Assembly: GCA_964503885.1 (NCBI GenBank)
Contig: CAZDCD010000013.1
Location: 1 to 64,000 of the forward strand
Length of the DNA stretch: 64,000 bases
Direction of reading: 5' to 3'
DNA from: CAZDCD01 sp964503885
Lineage (GTDB): Bacteria; Bacteroidota; Bacteroidia; Bacteroidales; UBA10428
The notes beneath the pieces were generated by a model. It was not told the DNA's origin. It worked only from the letters and a program-made list of their open reading frames with translations, and made no database searches. A program made the position numbers and the translations under genes. Shown here piece after piece: positions 1 to 7,578 of the stretch (position 1 is the stretch's first letter; the number at the start of each line of letters is the position of its first letter).

Positions 1-47
1 AGGAGCAAGAGGAATGAAAGGGCGGGAGCCCTGCAATTGAATTGATT

Positions 48-101
48 TGCAGGGACCTCCCCACAAGGGATCACGACCGGAGGGAGAAAATCAGAGTGAG
101 C
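48..101 (+). repeat. short dispersed repeat, copy 1
   Basis: Positions 70-100 match 2447-2477 at 29 of 31 bases, both on the plus strand. A more diverged copy lies at 694-750. Read in one frame, copies 1 and 3 encode related peptides (CRDLPTRDHDRREK and CREPFIRDHDWKVK), which suggests that the repeat derives from a coding sequence. Confidence 0.55.
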
Positions 102-287
102 GTGCGGGTGAGGGTGGAGGGAGCAGGAAGCTAAAGGACATAGGGAAATGGAGGTGATTAATCGGTAAACAGTAAATAGTGAAATAGCATTGGACATGGT
201 GCATGCAAAAGAAAGTTAAATTAATGTAACTGAAGTATTTGGTACTGAATTGGATAACTTTACCGCATAAACAACACCTGAAATACA

Positions 288-445
288 GTTGATTAATTAT
301 CGTGGTACGATAATTGAATTATCTGTTGACGATAATATTTTATCGTGGCACGATAACATTTTTCACAAATTATCAGATTTTTTTCTGCCTTTTTCTACCT
401 TACCTCTGCTTTTTGATACGGTAGTTCGCCTATGACACCTGCATG
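288..445 (+). repeat. palindrome-bearing dispersed repeat, copy A
   Basis: This segment matches the reverse complement of 54825-54979. The core (288-357 against 54910-54979) is closely similar over 70 bases, and similarity continues rightward through the T-rich stretch, a shared GATACGGT and a shared CCTGCAT. The copy contains two perfect inverted repeats: 295-315 (arms AATTATCGT/ACGATAATT, 3-base centre) and 340-356 (arms TTATCGTG/CACGATAA, 1-base centre). A weaker match extends left towards about 255 (CTTT...GCA). It could be a mobile miniature element or a paired operator region; no transposase is adjacent. Confidence 0.75.
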
Positions 446-561
446 TTGCATGCCCCTCCGGGATCTCCGTTTCGCTCCCGGAACAATCAGATAGTAATCA
501 GTATTTCAAGGCTTATAAAAACGTTCATACAACATCACGATATTTGTAATCTCTATTATAA

Positions 562-825
562 CATCCTGTATTTAAACCGATTACTGTTAACAGATCACAG
601 GTTGATTTTTTTATCAGGCATCTCTTCCATGCTCACAACCACACGGAGAATATAAGAGTGAGTGTAAGAAACGGCATAATGCCTGAATGGGTCTGCAGGG
701 AACCTTTCATACGTGATCACGACTGGAAGGTGAAGAAAAGGTGTGTGCGGGATCTGATAGCCAACCGTGTGAGGGAGATACAGAACGAGACCAGCGGGAG
801 GTGGCTGGTGAGGCATAACCGGTGA
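562..825 (+). pseudogene. remnant coding frame, unknown family
   Basis: An open frame runs from just after a stop at 559-561 to the TGA at 823-825; the only plausible internal ATG is at 679, giving 48 residues. The peptide has a sensible composition (PEWVCREPFIRDHDWKVKKR, then RCVRDLIANRVREIQNETS). Its RDHD segment recurs in frame in the repeat copy at 48-101, and its ENIRVSVR segment (646-669) resembles EKIRVSVR of that copy. I do not recognise the family. It may be the C-terminal scrap of a gene or of a repeat-borne frame. Confidence 0.3.
694..750 (+). repeat. short dispersed repeat, diverged copy 3
   Basis: This copy shares TGCAGGGA, GATCACGAC and a GAAG/GGAG-rich tail with 48-101 and lies inside the decayed frame that ends at 825. 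Similarity to the other copies is clearer at the peptide level than at the base level. Confidence 0.4.
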
Positions 826-948
826 TTGATGCAAGAAAACAATGCATTATTCAGGTAAAGTTCCAAACATGCATCCTGTCACCTGCATGAAATTAAATAG
901 AAAACAGTAGTTTATCCGGTTTTCAAAATATTTAGTACATTCACAAGC

Positions 949-1923
949 ATGAAAAAAGGTATATTGCTTTCAATCATGATTTTAGCACTGTTGCTCATGC
1001 GCTGTAATAATGATGACGATGATACGATCGATCCGGTTTTCAGGCAGAGGATGCGTGAGTTTGTAGAAAGTCTAAGCAATTATGCTAAAACGCACATAAG
1101 CAATTTTATTGTAATACCGCAAAACGGTCAGGAACTGGTGACTGTTGACGGCACGGAGAATGGCGATCCTGATCCATCTTACATTCATGCAATCGACGGG
1201 ATTGGAAGAGAAGATCTTTTTTATGGGTATATTCATGATGACCTGGCAACGCCAACAGGTGAACTCAACTACATGACGGAATTTCTGGATATCTGCAAGT
1301 CAAATGGCGTTCAGGTACTCACCACGGATTATTGCTCTACAGAAAGCAAAATTAATGATGCTTACCAGCAAAACTTTGCCAAAGGGTACATTTCGTTCAG
1401 TGCACCTGACCGTGAACTTCGTATGATTCCTGAATATCCTGCCAGTCCTTTTAATGTTAACACCTCGGATATCCATAATTTATCAGAAGCAAAGAACTTT
1501 CTGTATTTGTTAAATCCCGAATATTATTCGAACAAGGCTGTCTTCATTAATACACTGGCAGCTACAAATTATGACCTGCTTATTATTGATTGTTTTTTTG
1601 ACAATGAAGAATTTACTACCCAGGAGATTGCGAGTTTAAAAACCAAGCAGAATGGCGGAAAGCGTCTGGTAGTATCGTATTTGAGCATAGGCGAAGCTGA
1701 GAAGTATAGGTATTACTGGAATCCGGCATGGGAAACCAATCCCCCGGAATGGCTTAAAGGCGAAAATCCTGACTGGGAAGGGAATTACAAAGTAGAATAT
1801 TGGAATACTGATTGGCAGGCCATTATCTTCGGTAATAATAATGCCTATCTTGACAAGATCATCAACAAAGGTTTCGATGGGGCATACATGGATATTGTCG
1901 ATGCATTTGAATATTTTGAATGA
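949..1923 (+). CDS. TM1410/GH114-type glycoside hydrolase-like surface lipoprotein, circularly permuted
   Basis: The protein has 324 residues with a lipoprotein signal: a hydrophobic stretch ends at LLMRC, so Cys19 is the likely lipidation site. The following NNDDDD resembles the acidic lipoprotein export signal of Bacteroidota, suggesting surface display. Residues from about 175 to the end carry the canonical first half of the TM1410/GH114 barrel (YDLLIIDCFF, SYLSIGEAEKYRYYW, GFDGAYMDIVDAFEYFE). Residues 33-160 carry what is normally the second half (MREFVESLSNYAK, IPQNGQELV, IDGIGREDLFYG). The order is thus reversed relative to Thermotoga TM1410. Family members are predicted to cleave galactosaminogalactan-type alpha-1,4 polymers; the real substrate is unknown. 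It stands alone, with no operon partner. Confidence 0.8.
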   Translation: MKKGILLSIMILALLLMRCNNDDDDTIDPVFRQRMREFVESLSNYAKTHISNFIVIPQNGQELVTVDGTENGDPDPSYIHAIDGIGREDLFYGYIHDDLATPTGELNYMTEFLDICKSNGVQVLTTDYCSTESKINDAYQQNFAKGYISFSAPDRELRMIPEYPASPFNVNTSDIHNLSEAKNFLYLLNPEYYSNKAVFINTLAATNYDLLIIDCFFDNEEFTTQEIASLKTKQNGGKRLVVSYLSIGEAEKYRYYWNPAWETNPPEWLKGENPDWEGNYKVEYWNTDWQAIIFGNNNAYLDKIINKGFDGAYMDIVDAFEYFE

Positions 1924-2084
1924 TAAGATACACTGAGGAAACAATTATTAATTTCCTGATATCCCTTTCCGGATTTTAAATCTCAGGAATAAAAATTATA
2001 CGCAACTACAAAATGGTTACTGCCACCCCTGGTTAATTTAGGTGCAAGATTATTTCACCTTTATCAAAGCCATGATGAATTTAC

Positions 2085-2101
2085 GCGGAGGAAGAGGGAT
2101 T
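2085..2101 (-). repeat. duplicated 3' end of tRNA-Ser
   Basis: These 17 bases match the 3' end of the tRNA-Ser gene (2252-2268) at 16 positions, in the same orientation and 167 bases away on the 3' side of the tRNA. Such a partial tRNA copy is the usual footprint of site-specific integration at a tRNA gene. The segment between the copies is too short to carry an element now. Confidence 0.6.
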
Positions 2102-2128
2102 ACCGACTTGATCCGCCAGGGAAGGATT

Positions 2129-2147
2129 CCTGCAAATCAATTCAATT
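2129..2147 (-). repeat. 19-bp inverted copy of a repeat at 35-53
   Basis: The 19 bases CCTGCAAATCAATTCAATT are the exact reverse complement of positions 35-53. The same core recurs at 2237-2253, directly 3' of the tRNA-Ser gene, so 2132-2148 and 2237-2253 form an inverted pair with 14-base perfect arms. The repeat could fold into a hairpin in a read-through transcript. Confidence 0.6.
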
Positions 2148-2211
2148 TCAAGGCTGCGCCTTTTTCATTTTTAACTTTGGATAAATGCTCAAACAGGTTT
2201 GGCACTTACCC

Positions 2212-2239
2212 AAAACCAAAAATGCCCCTGCGGGGCAAT
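2212..2239 (-). terminator. rho-independent terminator of tRNA-Ser
   Basis: On the minus strand a GC stem (TGCCCC-GCA-GGGGCA) is followed by ATTTTTGGTTTTGGG, just downstream of the tRNA-Ser 3' end. This is a compact stem plus T-tract. Confidence 0.7.
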
Positions 2240-2252
2240 TTGAATTGATTTG

Positions 2253-2340
2253 CGGAGAAAGAGGGATTCGAACCCCCGGTCCCGCTAGGCGGGACAACAG
2301 ATTTCGAGTCTGCCCCGTTCGACCACTCCGGCATTTCTCC
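2253..2340 (-). tRNA. tRNA-Ser (anticodon CGA)
   Basis: The reverse complement folds as an 88-base class II tRNA. The acceptor arm GGAGAAA pairs with TTTCTCC followed by discriminator G. The anticodon loop is CTCGAAA (anticodon CGA, reading UCG), the variable arm is long and GC-rich as in tRNA-Ser, and the T arm holds GGTTCGAATCC. CCA is not encoded. A partial copy of its 3' end lies at 2085-2101. Confidence 0.95.
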
Positions 2341-2435
2341 TTAAGAAAGGGCGAAGTTAACTAAAAAGTAATAGAACAAAAATGAATGAGTATAGACACC
2401 GATTAAAACGGACTGTTCCAAAATTACCATAAATC

Positions 2436-2477
2436 ACCTTCATGGAATCACGACCGCAGGGAGAAAATCAGCGTGAG
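2436..2477 (+). repeat. short dispersed repeat, copy 2
   Basis: Positions 2447-2477 equal 70-100 except for two bases. In the frame corresponding to the other copies it reads NHDRREKISVSTEFGE and then stops. Confidence 0.55.
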
Positions 2478-2725
2478 TACGGAGTTTGGGGAGTGACCAG
2501 TATCAAGTCCTGCCAAAGCAGGATTTCCATTGCACTCCGACATCCGGTAACCTTCAGAGGCCATACCGGATAACAAATACGTATGATGTTTTGTATCTTA
2601 TTGCTTTTATCCCCTGGAATCAAAAACCAATAACCTGCTCCTCTTTTTTCATTATCTGTATGCATTGAACTGAAATGCGTTGAACATGGTTTATATTTTC
2701 ATGTTAAGCAATACTGATTAAATCG

Positions 2726-2733
2726 TATTTTTG
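2726..2733 (+). promoter_or_regulatory. Bacteroidetes -7 box (TATTTTTG)
   Basis: The sequence is a perfect TAnnTTTG match 45 bases upstream of the ATG at 2778. I see no clear -33 TTTG element, so the call rests on the -7 box and its placement. Confidence 0.45.
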
Positions 2734-2777
2734 TCGGTGATCAACCAAAAAAAAATAGTTCGGAAAGTGGACATAAC

Positions 2778-4613
2778 ATGAAGCGGAGATTCAAGTTTAT
2801 TCTTTCGTATGCTGCATTCTGGCTGGTTTACTTTATCTTCAGCCGAACAGCATTCTTGCTCTTTTATTATAAAGAAACCTCTCAGCTAAAAGCGATTACC
2901 ATGCTGGGAACATTCTGGCGCGGGATCAGCCTTGACCTTTCAGCAACAGGCTATCTGCTTATGTTTCCGGTGTTGATCATGATCATTACCAATTTTATTC
3001 AGCTGAAATTTACCAGCATCGGAATAAAAGTGTATACCTATATTTTCCTCATCGGAGCACCCTTTATCATGGTTGCCGATCTCATCCTTTACCAATATTG
3101 GGGATACCGGCTTGACAGTACTCCGTTGCTGTACATCAACAAACCTGATGAAATGATTGCATCTGTTTCATGGTTGACCGTGGTTTCAGGATTACTGGGG
3201 TCTGCTCTTATTTCGGTGCTGTTCATCTATGTTTTCAATAAGGGAGTGATCGTGCATCTGAAAAAAGCCGAAAAAGGAAACATATCAACATTCGTCCTGT
3301 TTATCCTGATTTTCTCTTCGCTGATTATTCCAATACGGGGAGGCTTTGATACATCCCCGGTAAACTTGTCTACCGCCTATTTTAATTCAAATACTTTTGC
3401 CAATCACGCTGCGATAAATCTTTACTGGAACGTCGGGAATTCAATAACCAACAGGAAAGACATAAGGAATCCGTATGATTTTTTTGACCGGAAAGAAACC
3501 GATGCTTATTTTAACAGGCTGATGGATAAAAAGTATGTCCCGCGCCATTTCTTAAATACATCCCGGCCTAATATATGCCTGATCATTGTTGAGAGCTTTA
3601 CCTCTAAATTGATGCAGCATTATGATGGTATGCCGGAAATAACCCCGAACTTCGGCCGGCTCGCTGATTACGGATTGTTTTTTACTAATTTTTATGCCAA
3701 CGGCGATCGATCGGATAAGGGAATAGTTGCCATTTTAAGCGGCTTTCCCGCACTTGGGAAAACATCCATCATGAAATATCCGGAGAAAACTGCAAAACTG
3801 CCTTCAGTGGCAGCCCTGCTGGATAGAGAAGGTTATATTTCTTCTTTTTACTATGGTGGAGATATTGATTTTTTTAATCTTAAGGCATACCTGATAAATA
3901 CCGGTTTTCACAGGATAATTTCAAAACCTGATTTTAGTCCGGATAAATCCACCTCAAAATGGGGAGTGCCCGATGAGTTTGTTTTTAACAAAATTATTGA
4001 TGACCTGAGCACTAAAACCGATACTCCCTTCTTCGATGTGTATTTTACACTGAGCAATCACGAACCGTTTGATGTTCCCAGAGATTTCAATTTTACTAAA
4101 AGGGATGCAGATTCCAGATTTATGAACTCAGCCTGCTATACCGACAGCTGCCTGAATGATTTTGTACAGAAGCTCAGAACAACCGGTAATTGGGAACATA
4201 CCCTGTTGATCATCCTTGCCGATCATGGGACCAGGATGCTCAGCCATTCCGCATACAACGAATATGAAAACTTCAAAATTCCCATGCTTTGGACGGGTGG
4301 AGCTGTTAAAAAAGATACGGTTGTAACAGTATATGGTTCACAGGTTGACATACCAGTCACATTGCTGAATCAGCTTGGTATGAATTCAGGATCGTTTTCG
4401 TACAGCAAGGATTTATTGTCGCTTCATGCTGGTGACGGATTTGCCATTTATGCCTTTAATGACGGCATCGGGTTCGTAACAGATTCTGTTCAATATATTT
4501 ATGACCATTCAGCCGAATCCGTTGCTACGGATAAATCCACTGATTATAAAACAATTGTGAATTACGGAAAAGCATTCCTGCAAAGGAGCTATACCGATTT
4601 CTTATCTAAATGA
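2778..4613 (+). CDS. LTA synthase family sulfatase-fold membrane enzyme
   Basis: The 611-residue protein has five hydrophobic segments in the first 190 residues, then an extracytoplasmic alkaline-phosphatase-superfamily domain. Visible motifs are LIIVESFTSKL (metal-binding Glu), GDRSDKG with Ser312 in the likely nucleophile position, a TLSNHEPF segment and LLIILADHGT (metal-binding Asp-His). Gram-positive LtaS polymerises glycerol phosphate; Bacteroidota relatives more likely transfer phosphoethanolamine- or phosphoglycerol-type groups onto envelope glycans or lipids, which is inference. Its 3' end overlaps the convergent glycosyltransferase by 8 bases. The ATG start puts the first membrane segment at residue 8. 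Confidence 0.88.
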   Translation: MKRRFKFILSYAAFWLVYFIFSRTAFLLFYYKETSQLKAITMLGTFWRGISLDLSATGYLLMFPVLIMIITNFIQLKFTSIGIKVYTYIFLIGAPFIMVADLILYQYWGYRLDSTPLLYINKPDEMIASVSWLTVVSGLLGSALISVLFIYVFNKGVIVHLKKAEKGNISTFVLFILIFSSLIIPIRGGFDTSPVNLSTAYFNSNTFANHAAINLYWNVGNSITNRKDIRNPYDFFDRKETDAYFNRLMDKKYVPRHFLNTSRPNICLIIVESFTSKLMQHYDGMPEITPNFGRLADYGLFFTNFYANGDRSDKGIVAILSGFPALGKTSIMKYPEKTAKLPSVAALLDREGYISSFYYGGDIDFFNLKAYLINTGFHRIISKPDFSPDKSTSKWGVPDEFVFNKIIDDLSTKTDTPFFDVYFTLSNHEPFDVPRDFNFTKRDADSRFMNSACYTDSCLNDFVQKLRTTGNWEHTLLIILADHGTRMLSHSAYNEYENFKIPMLWTGGAVKKDTVVTVYGSQVDIPVTLLNQLGMNSGSFSYSKDLLSLHAGDGFAIYAFNDGIGFVTDSVQYIYDHSAESVATDKSTDYKTIVNYGKAFLQRSYTDFLSK

Positions 4614-5490
4614 TCCTGTAGTTTCTGTATTCACCGACCCTCCAGTCTGTAAGTTTTTCAATGGATTTTTTTATCTTATCCTTCAGTGAAAACCGGTTTA
4701 ATGAGATGTCATGATCAAAATACCAGTTTTTATTCCTGATCCGCTGTTCCATAACCTTCGGATGTGTGCCTTCAAAGTGATTGAGGGCATCAATGTTTGA
4801 ATAGTTAAAAACTTCACCTTTTATGATATTCTTGTCAACCCATTTGTCATTATGCCAGTATTTATGAAACGAAAGTTGCTTTTTTTGCATGGCTTTGGGT
4901 TCTTTTACCCAGCCGTAGTGGTAAACACAAGCATCAATATTCTTTACACGAAGCTTTTTATTGTTGTCTTTACGAAAACCCTGTGCATCCCTGTATGAAT
5001 AAATGTTTTTTGTATTCTTGATCGCCCGGATTTCTCTCCGGTACCAGCGGTAGGATTCTCCAATGTAATCGTACGAACCATAAAAATGGAGGTAATCAAA
5101 TAACAATCCGTCAACAAACCTGTCATCTTTCCATTTTTTCATGGCATTGTAAACAGGCCCAAGGTATTTTTCATGGATTACTTCATCTCCCTGTATATAG
5201 AATGCCCAGTCAAAATCGGGGGGAATCGCCCGATATGCTTTATCGGTTTCCTGAGCCAGCACCACTCCGCCTTTCCGCAGTGCATCGTTCCATTGTGTAT
5301 CGATAATGGCTATTTTATGCCGATCGATTGAACCGATCAGATTGCGGGTTTCGTCTTCTGAATTCCCCACCGCAACAACAAAAGAATCGCAAACCGGCAA
5401 TATGGATGAAATTGCCTCAACAATAGGATAATCATATTTAATGGCGTTTCTAATGAATGTAAACCCGCAAACTTTCATACTATTTGTCAC
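4606..5490 (-). CDS. glycosyltransferase, GT2-like
   Basis: The protein has 294 residues (290 if ATG at 5478, giving MKVCGFTFIRNA, is the start, which fits the family's beta-strand beginning). It has the GT-A pattern: an N-terminal FTFIRNAIKYDYPIVEAI segment, VVAVGNSEDETRN for the nucleotide site, and DWAFYIQGDEVIHE as the DxD-like metal site. No membrane segment is visible, so it is cytosolic or peripheral. It lies downstream of the MsbA-type exporter on the same strand with a 62-base gap, and converges on the LTA-synthase-like gene. A role in lipopolysaccharide or exopolysaccharide assembly is inferred from its neighbours; the sugar is unknown. Confidence 0.8.
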   Translation of the reverse strand: MTNSMKVCGFTFIRNAIKYDYPIVEAISSILPVCDSFVVAVGNSEDETRNLIGSIDRHKIAIIDTQWNDALRKGGVVLAQETDKAYRAIPPDFDWAFYIQGDEVIHEKYLGPVYNAMKKWKDDRFVDGLLFDYLHFYGSYDYIGESYRWYRREIRAIKNTKNIYSYRDAQGFRKDNNKKLRVKNIDACVYHYGWVKEPKAMQKKQLSFHKYWHNDKWVDKNIIKGEVFNYSNIDALNHFEGTHPKVMEQRIRNKNWYFDHDISLNRFSLKDKIKKSIEKLTDWRVGEYRNYRII

Positions 5491-5552
5491 ACGATATTTT
5501 GGTAAACACTAAGGGTGAATATACTATACAGGTATTTATTTAGTATCAGATA

Positions 5553-7397
5553 TCAGGAAAAATTTTGCATATCAAAGAATTTTTTGTAGTCTCCGTTCAT
5601 CGCGATCAATTCATCATGACTGCCTCTTTCGATAATTTCACCATTACTGATCACACAAATCAAATCGGCATGAACAATGGTGGATAACCTGTGTGCTATA
5701 ATTATGGATGTCCGGTTCTTCATTAGGTTCGAGAGAGCTTCCTGCACCAACCTCTCGGATTCGGTGTCAAGTGCCGAGGTTGCTTCATCGAGAATCAGGA
5801 TGGGTGGATTTTTCAATACCGCCCTGGCAATGCTTATTCTCTGCCGCTGTCCTCCCGATAATTTGCCCCCCCTGTCGCCTATATTCGCATAATAACCATT
5901 TTCTGCAGTAGCAATAAAATCATGGGCATTAGCCACCTTAGCTGCTTCAATCACTTCGTTCTCAGTGGCATTTTCCACACCAAAAGCAATATTATTCAGC
6001 ACAGTATCATTGAATAAGATCGGATCCTGGTTTACAATTCCAAGCAATTCCCTGAGATCATGAATTTTATAATCTTTAATATTCTTTCCGTCAAGTAAAA
6101 TTTCACCTGAAGTCACGTCATAGAATCTTGGCAGCAGATCAACCATTGTTGATTTCCCGGCACCTGACTGTCCCACAAGAGCTACTGATTTCCCTTTTTC
6201 AATAGAAAGATTGATGTTTTTAAGAACAAATTCTCTCTGGTATTTGAAATTTACGTTCTGGTACTCAATAGTATAATTAAATTTATGAACTCCTGAAGCG
6301 TTGGATTTTTCACGAATGGTTGACTGTGCTTTTAACACCTTATCTATTCTGTCCATTGAGGCCAGCCCTTTCTGGATGCTGTAATAAGCCTGCGAAAATG
6401 CTTTGGAAGGATTTATGATGGTGTAAAAAACAACCAGGTAAACCAGGAATTCTTCAGCACCGAGAGTACTTGTTTCATTCAGGATCAAATGTCCTCCGAA
6501 CCACATGACTACTATAATGAGTATTGTACCCAGAAATTCACTTACCGGGTGAGCAAGAAAATGCCTTCTCATCAGTTTGTTCATGATATGCTTATAGTCT
6601 GAGGTCTCTTTTGAGAATTTTTGTTTCATTTTGGTTTCGGCATTGAATGCCTTAACAATTCTCAGTCCCGATAATGTTTCTTCAATGGTGGAGAGAATTT
6701 CCCCCATTTTATTCTGTCCGGCCAGAGACCGTCTTTTGAGGCTTTTTCCTATTCTGCCGATGATGGCTCCGGCCAGGGGAAAAAGAATCAATACAAACAG
6801 CGTTAATTTCCAGCTCATGAGAATCATGGTTACCAGGGAAACAAAAATGATGATCGGATTTTTGAATAACATTTCCAGTGAATTCATAACCGAAACCTCA
6901 ATTTCAATAATATCTCCTGTCATCCTGGAAATAATATCCCCTTTTCTTTCTTCGGTGAAGAATGAAATGGGAAGTGATACGGCTTTCTTGTAGATCTGAT
7001 CCCTGATGTCTTTCACAACCCCGTTTCTGATGTTTACCATATAATAGCTGGCAAGGTAGGCAAACCCTGTTTTGAGCAGAACCATGACGATAAGAAATAA
7101 ACCGATATAGATGAGTGCCCGTGTAGGACTATATTGATCAGAGATCTGGGCAATATAAGCGTATAAATTGTTCTTAAGGTCTTGTCCGATTTCTTTCAGG
7201 TTAAAATGGGTAAAATCAATACTCACAAATTCCGATACATTTTCCTGCAGTCTGAAAAGAATTTTTAAAACAGGGATCATGGACACTACGGAAAATACAC
7301 CAAACAATGCACTTAAAAAGTTGAACAGGACATTGAACACGATGGGACGTTTATACCCCGTAAGGAATCTCCTTATAATTCGAAACAGATCTTTCAT
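5553..7397 (-). CDS. ABC exporter, MsbA/lipid flippase type
   Basis: The 614-residue half-transporter has an N-terminal six-helix ABC1 domain (about residues 15-345) and a C-terminal nucleotide-binding domain. Walker A is VGQSGAGKST, the signature is LSGGQRQRIS, Walker B is ILILDEATSALD and the switch histidine is in IIIAHRLST. The fusion of membrane and ATPase domains matches MsbA, which flips lipid A-core across the inner membrane, but multidrug exporters look alike. The adjacent glycosyltransferase and GT-C protein favour an envelope lipid or glycolipid substrate. Confidence 0.9.
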   Translation of the reverse strand: MKDLFRIIRRFLTGYKRPIVFNVLFNFLSALFGVFSVVSMIPVLKILFRLQENVSEFVSIDFTHFNLKEIGQDLKNNLYAYIAQISDQYSPTRALIYIGLFLIVMVLLKTGFAYLASYYMVNIRNGVVKDIRDQIYKKAVSLPISFFTEERKGDIISRMTGDIIEIEVSVMNSLEMLFKNPIIIFVSLVTMILMSWKLTLFVLILFPLAGAIIGRIGKSLKRRSLAGQNKMGEILSTIEETLSGLRIVKAFNAETKMKQKFSKETSDYKHIMNKLMRRHFLAHPVSEFLGTILIIVVMWFGGHLILNETSTLGAEEFLVYLVVFYTIINPSKAFSQAYYSIQKGLASMDRIDKVLKAQSTIREKSNASGVHKFNYTIEYQNVNFKYQREFVLKNINLSIEKGKSVALVGQSGAGKSTMVDLLPRFYDVTSGEILLDGKNIKDYKIHDLRELLGIVNQDPILFNDTVLNNIAFGVENATENEVIEAAKVANAHDFIATAENGYYANIGDRGGKLSGGQRQRISIARAVLKNPPILILDEATSALDTESERLVQEALSNLMKNRTSIIIAHRLSTIVHADLICVISNGEIIERGSHDELIAMNGDYKKFFDMQNFS

Positions 7398-7578
7398 GCG
7401 TTCTCTTTTGCAGATAACCAGGAATAAGACTGATTACTGTCTTTCTATACTTTTGTAAATATACTAACTACAAAACAGGGATAAAATTATGAATAAATCT
7501 ATACTCTCCCCAATGTTTTATTTTCGATGGTGTATAATTTTCAACCAGGGTCTGAGGCTGTTTATTGCGTTCATTAGT

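Larger units (their letters stand above)
1..948. other. gene-poor, repeat-rich intergenic DNA
   Basis: No intact gene is convincing in this stretch. It holds an imperfect palindrome around 29-53, one copy of a short repeat at 48-101, one copy of the long palindrome-bearing repeat at about 288-445, a GC hairpin near 458-482, and a short open frame at 562-825 that reads like a decayed coding sequence. Promoter elements for the lipoprotein starting at 949 are weak: TACATTCA about 15 bases upstream of the start resembles the Bacteroidetes -7 box only partly. Confidence 0.6.
2341..2777. other. intergenic region with one short repeat and a promoter
   Basis: No gene is supported. The stretch contains repeat copy 2 (2436-2477), a small hairpin near 2509-2524 (TCCTGC/GCAGGA arms), and a -7 box at 2726-2733 for the gene at 2778. 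Short open frames on both strands here have no recognisable features. Confidence 0.5.

Noticed and set aside
443..655. A 70-codon plus-strand frame near the start of the window.
   Set aside because: It overlaps a hairpin and another frame with better coding character, and shows low-quality composition.
2042..2248. A 68-codon plus-strand frame between the lipoprotein and tRNA-Ser.
   Set aside because: It runs through the duplicated tRNA end, the inverted repeat and the tRNA terminator; the peptide has no domain-like pattern.
7448..7455. A perfect TACTTTTG box on the plus strand.
   Set aside because: No plus-strand gene follows for more than 3 kb; probably chance in AT-rich DNA upstream of the reverse-strand exporter gene.
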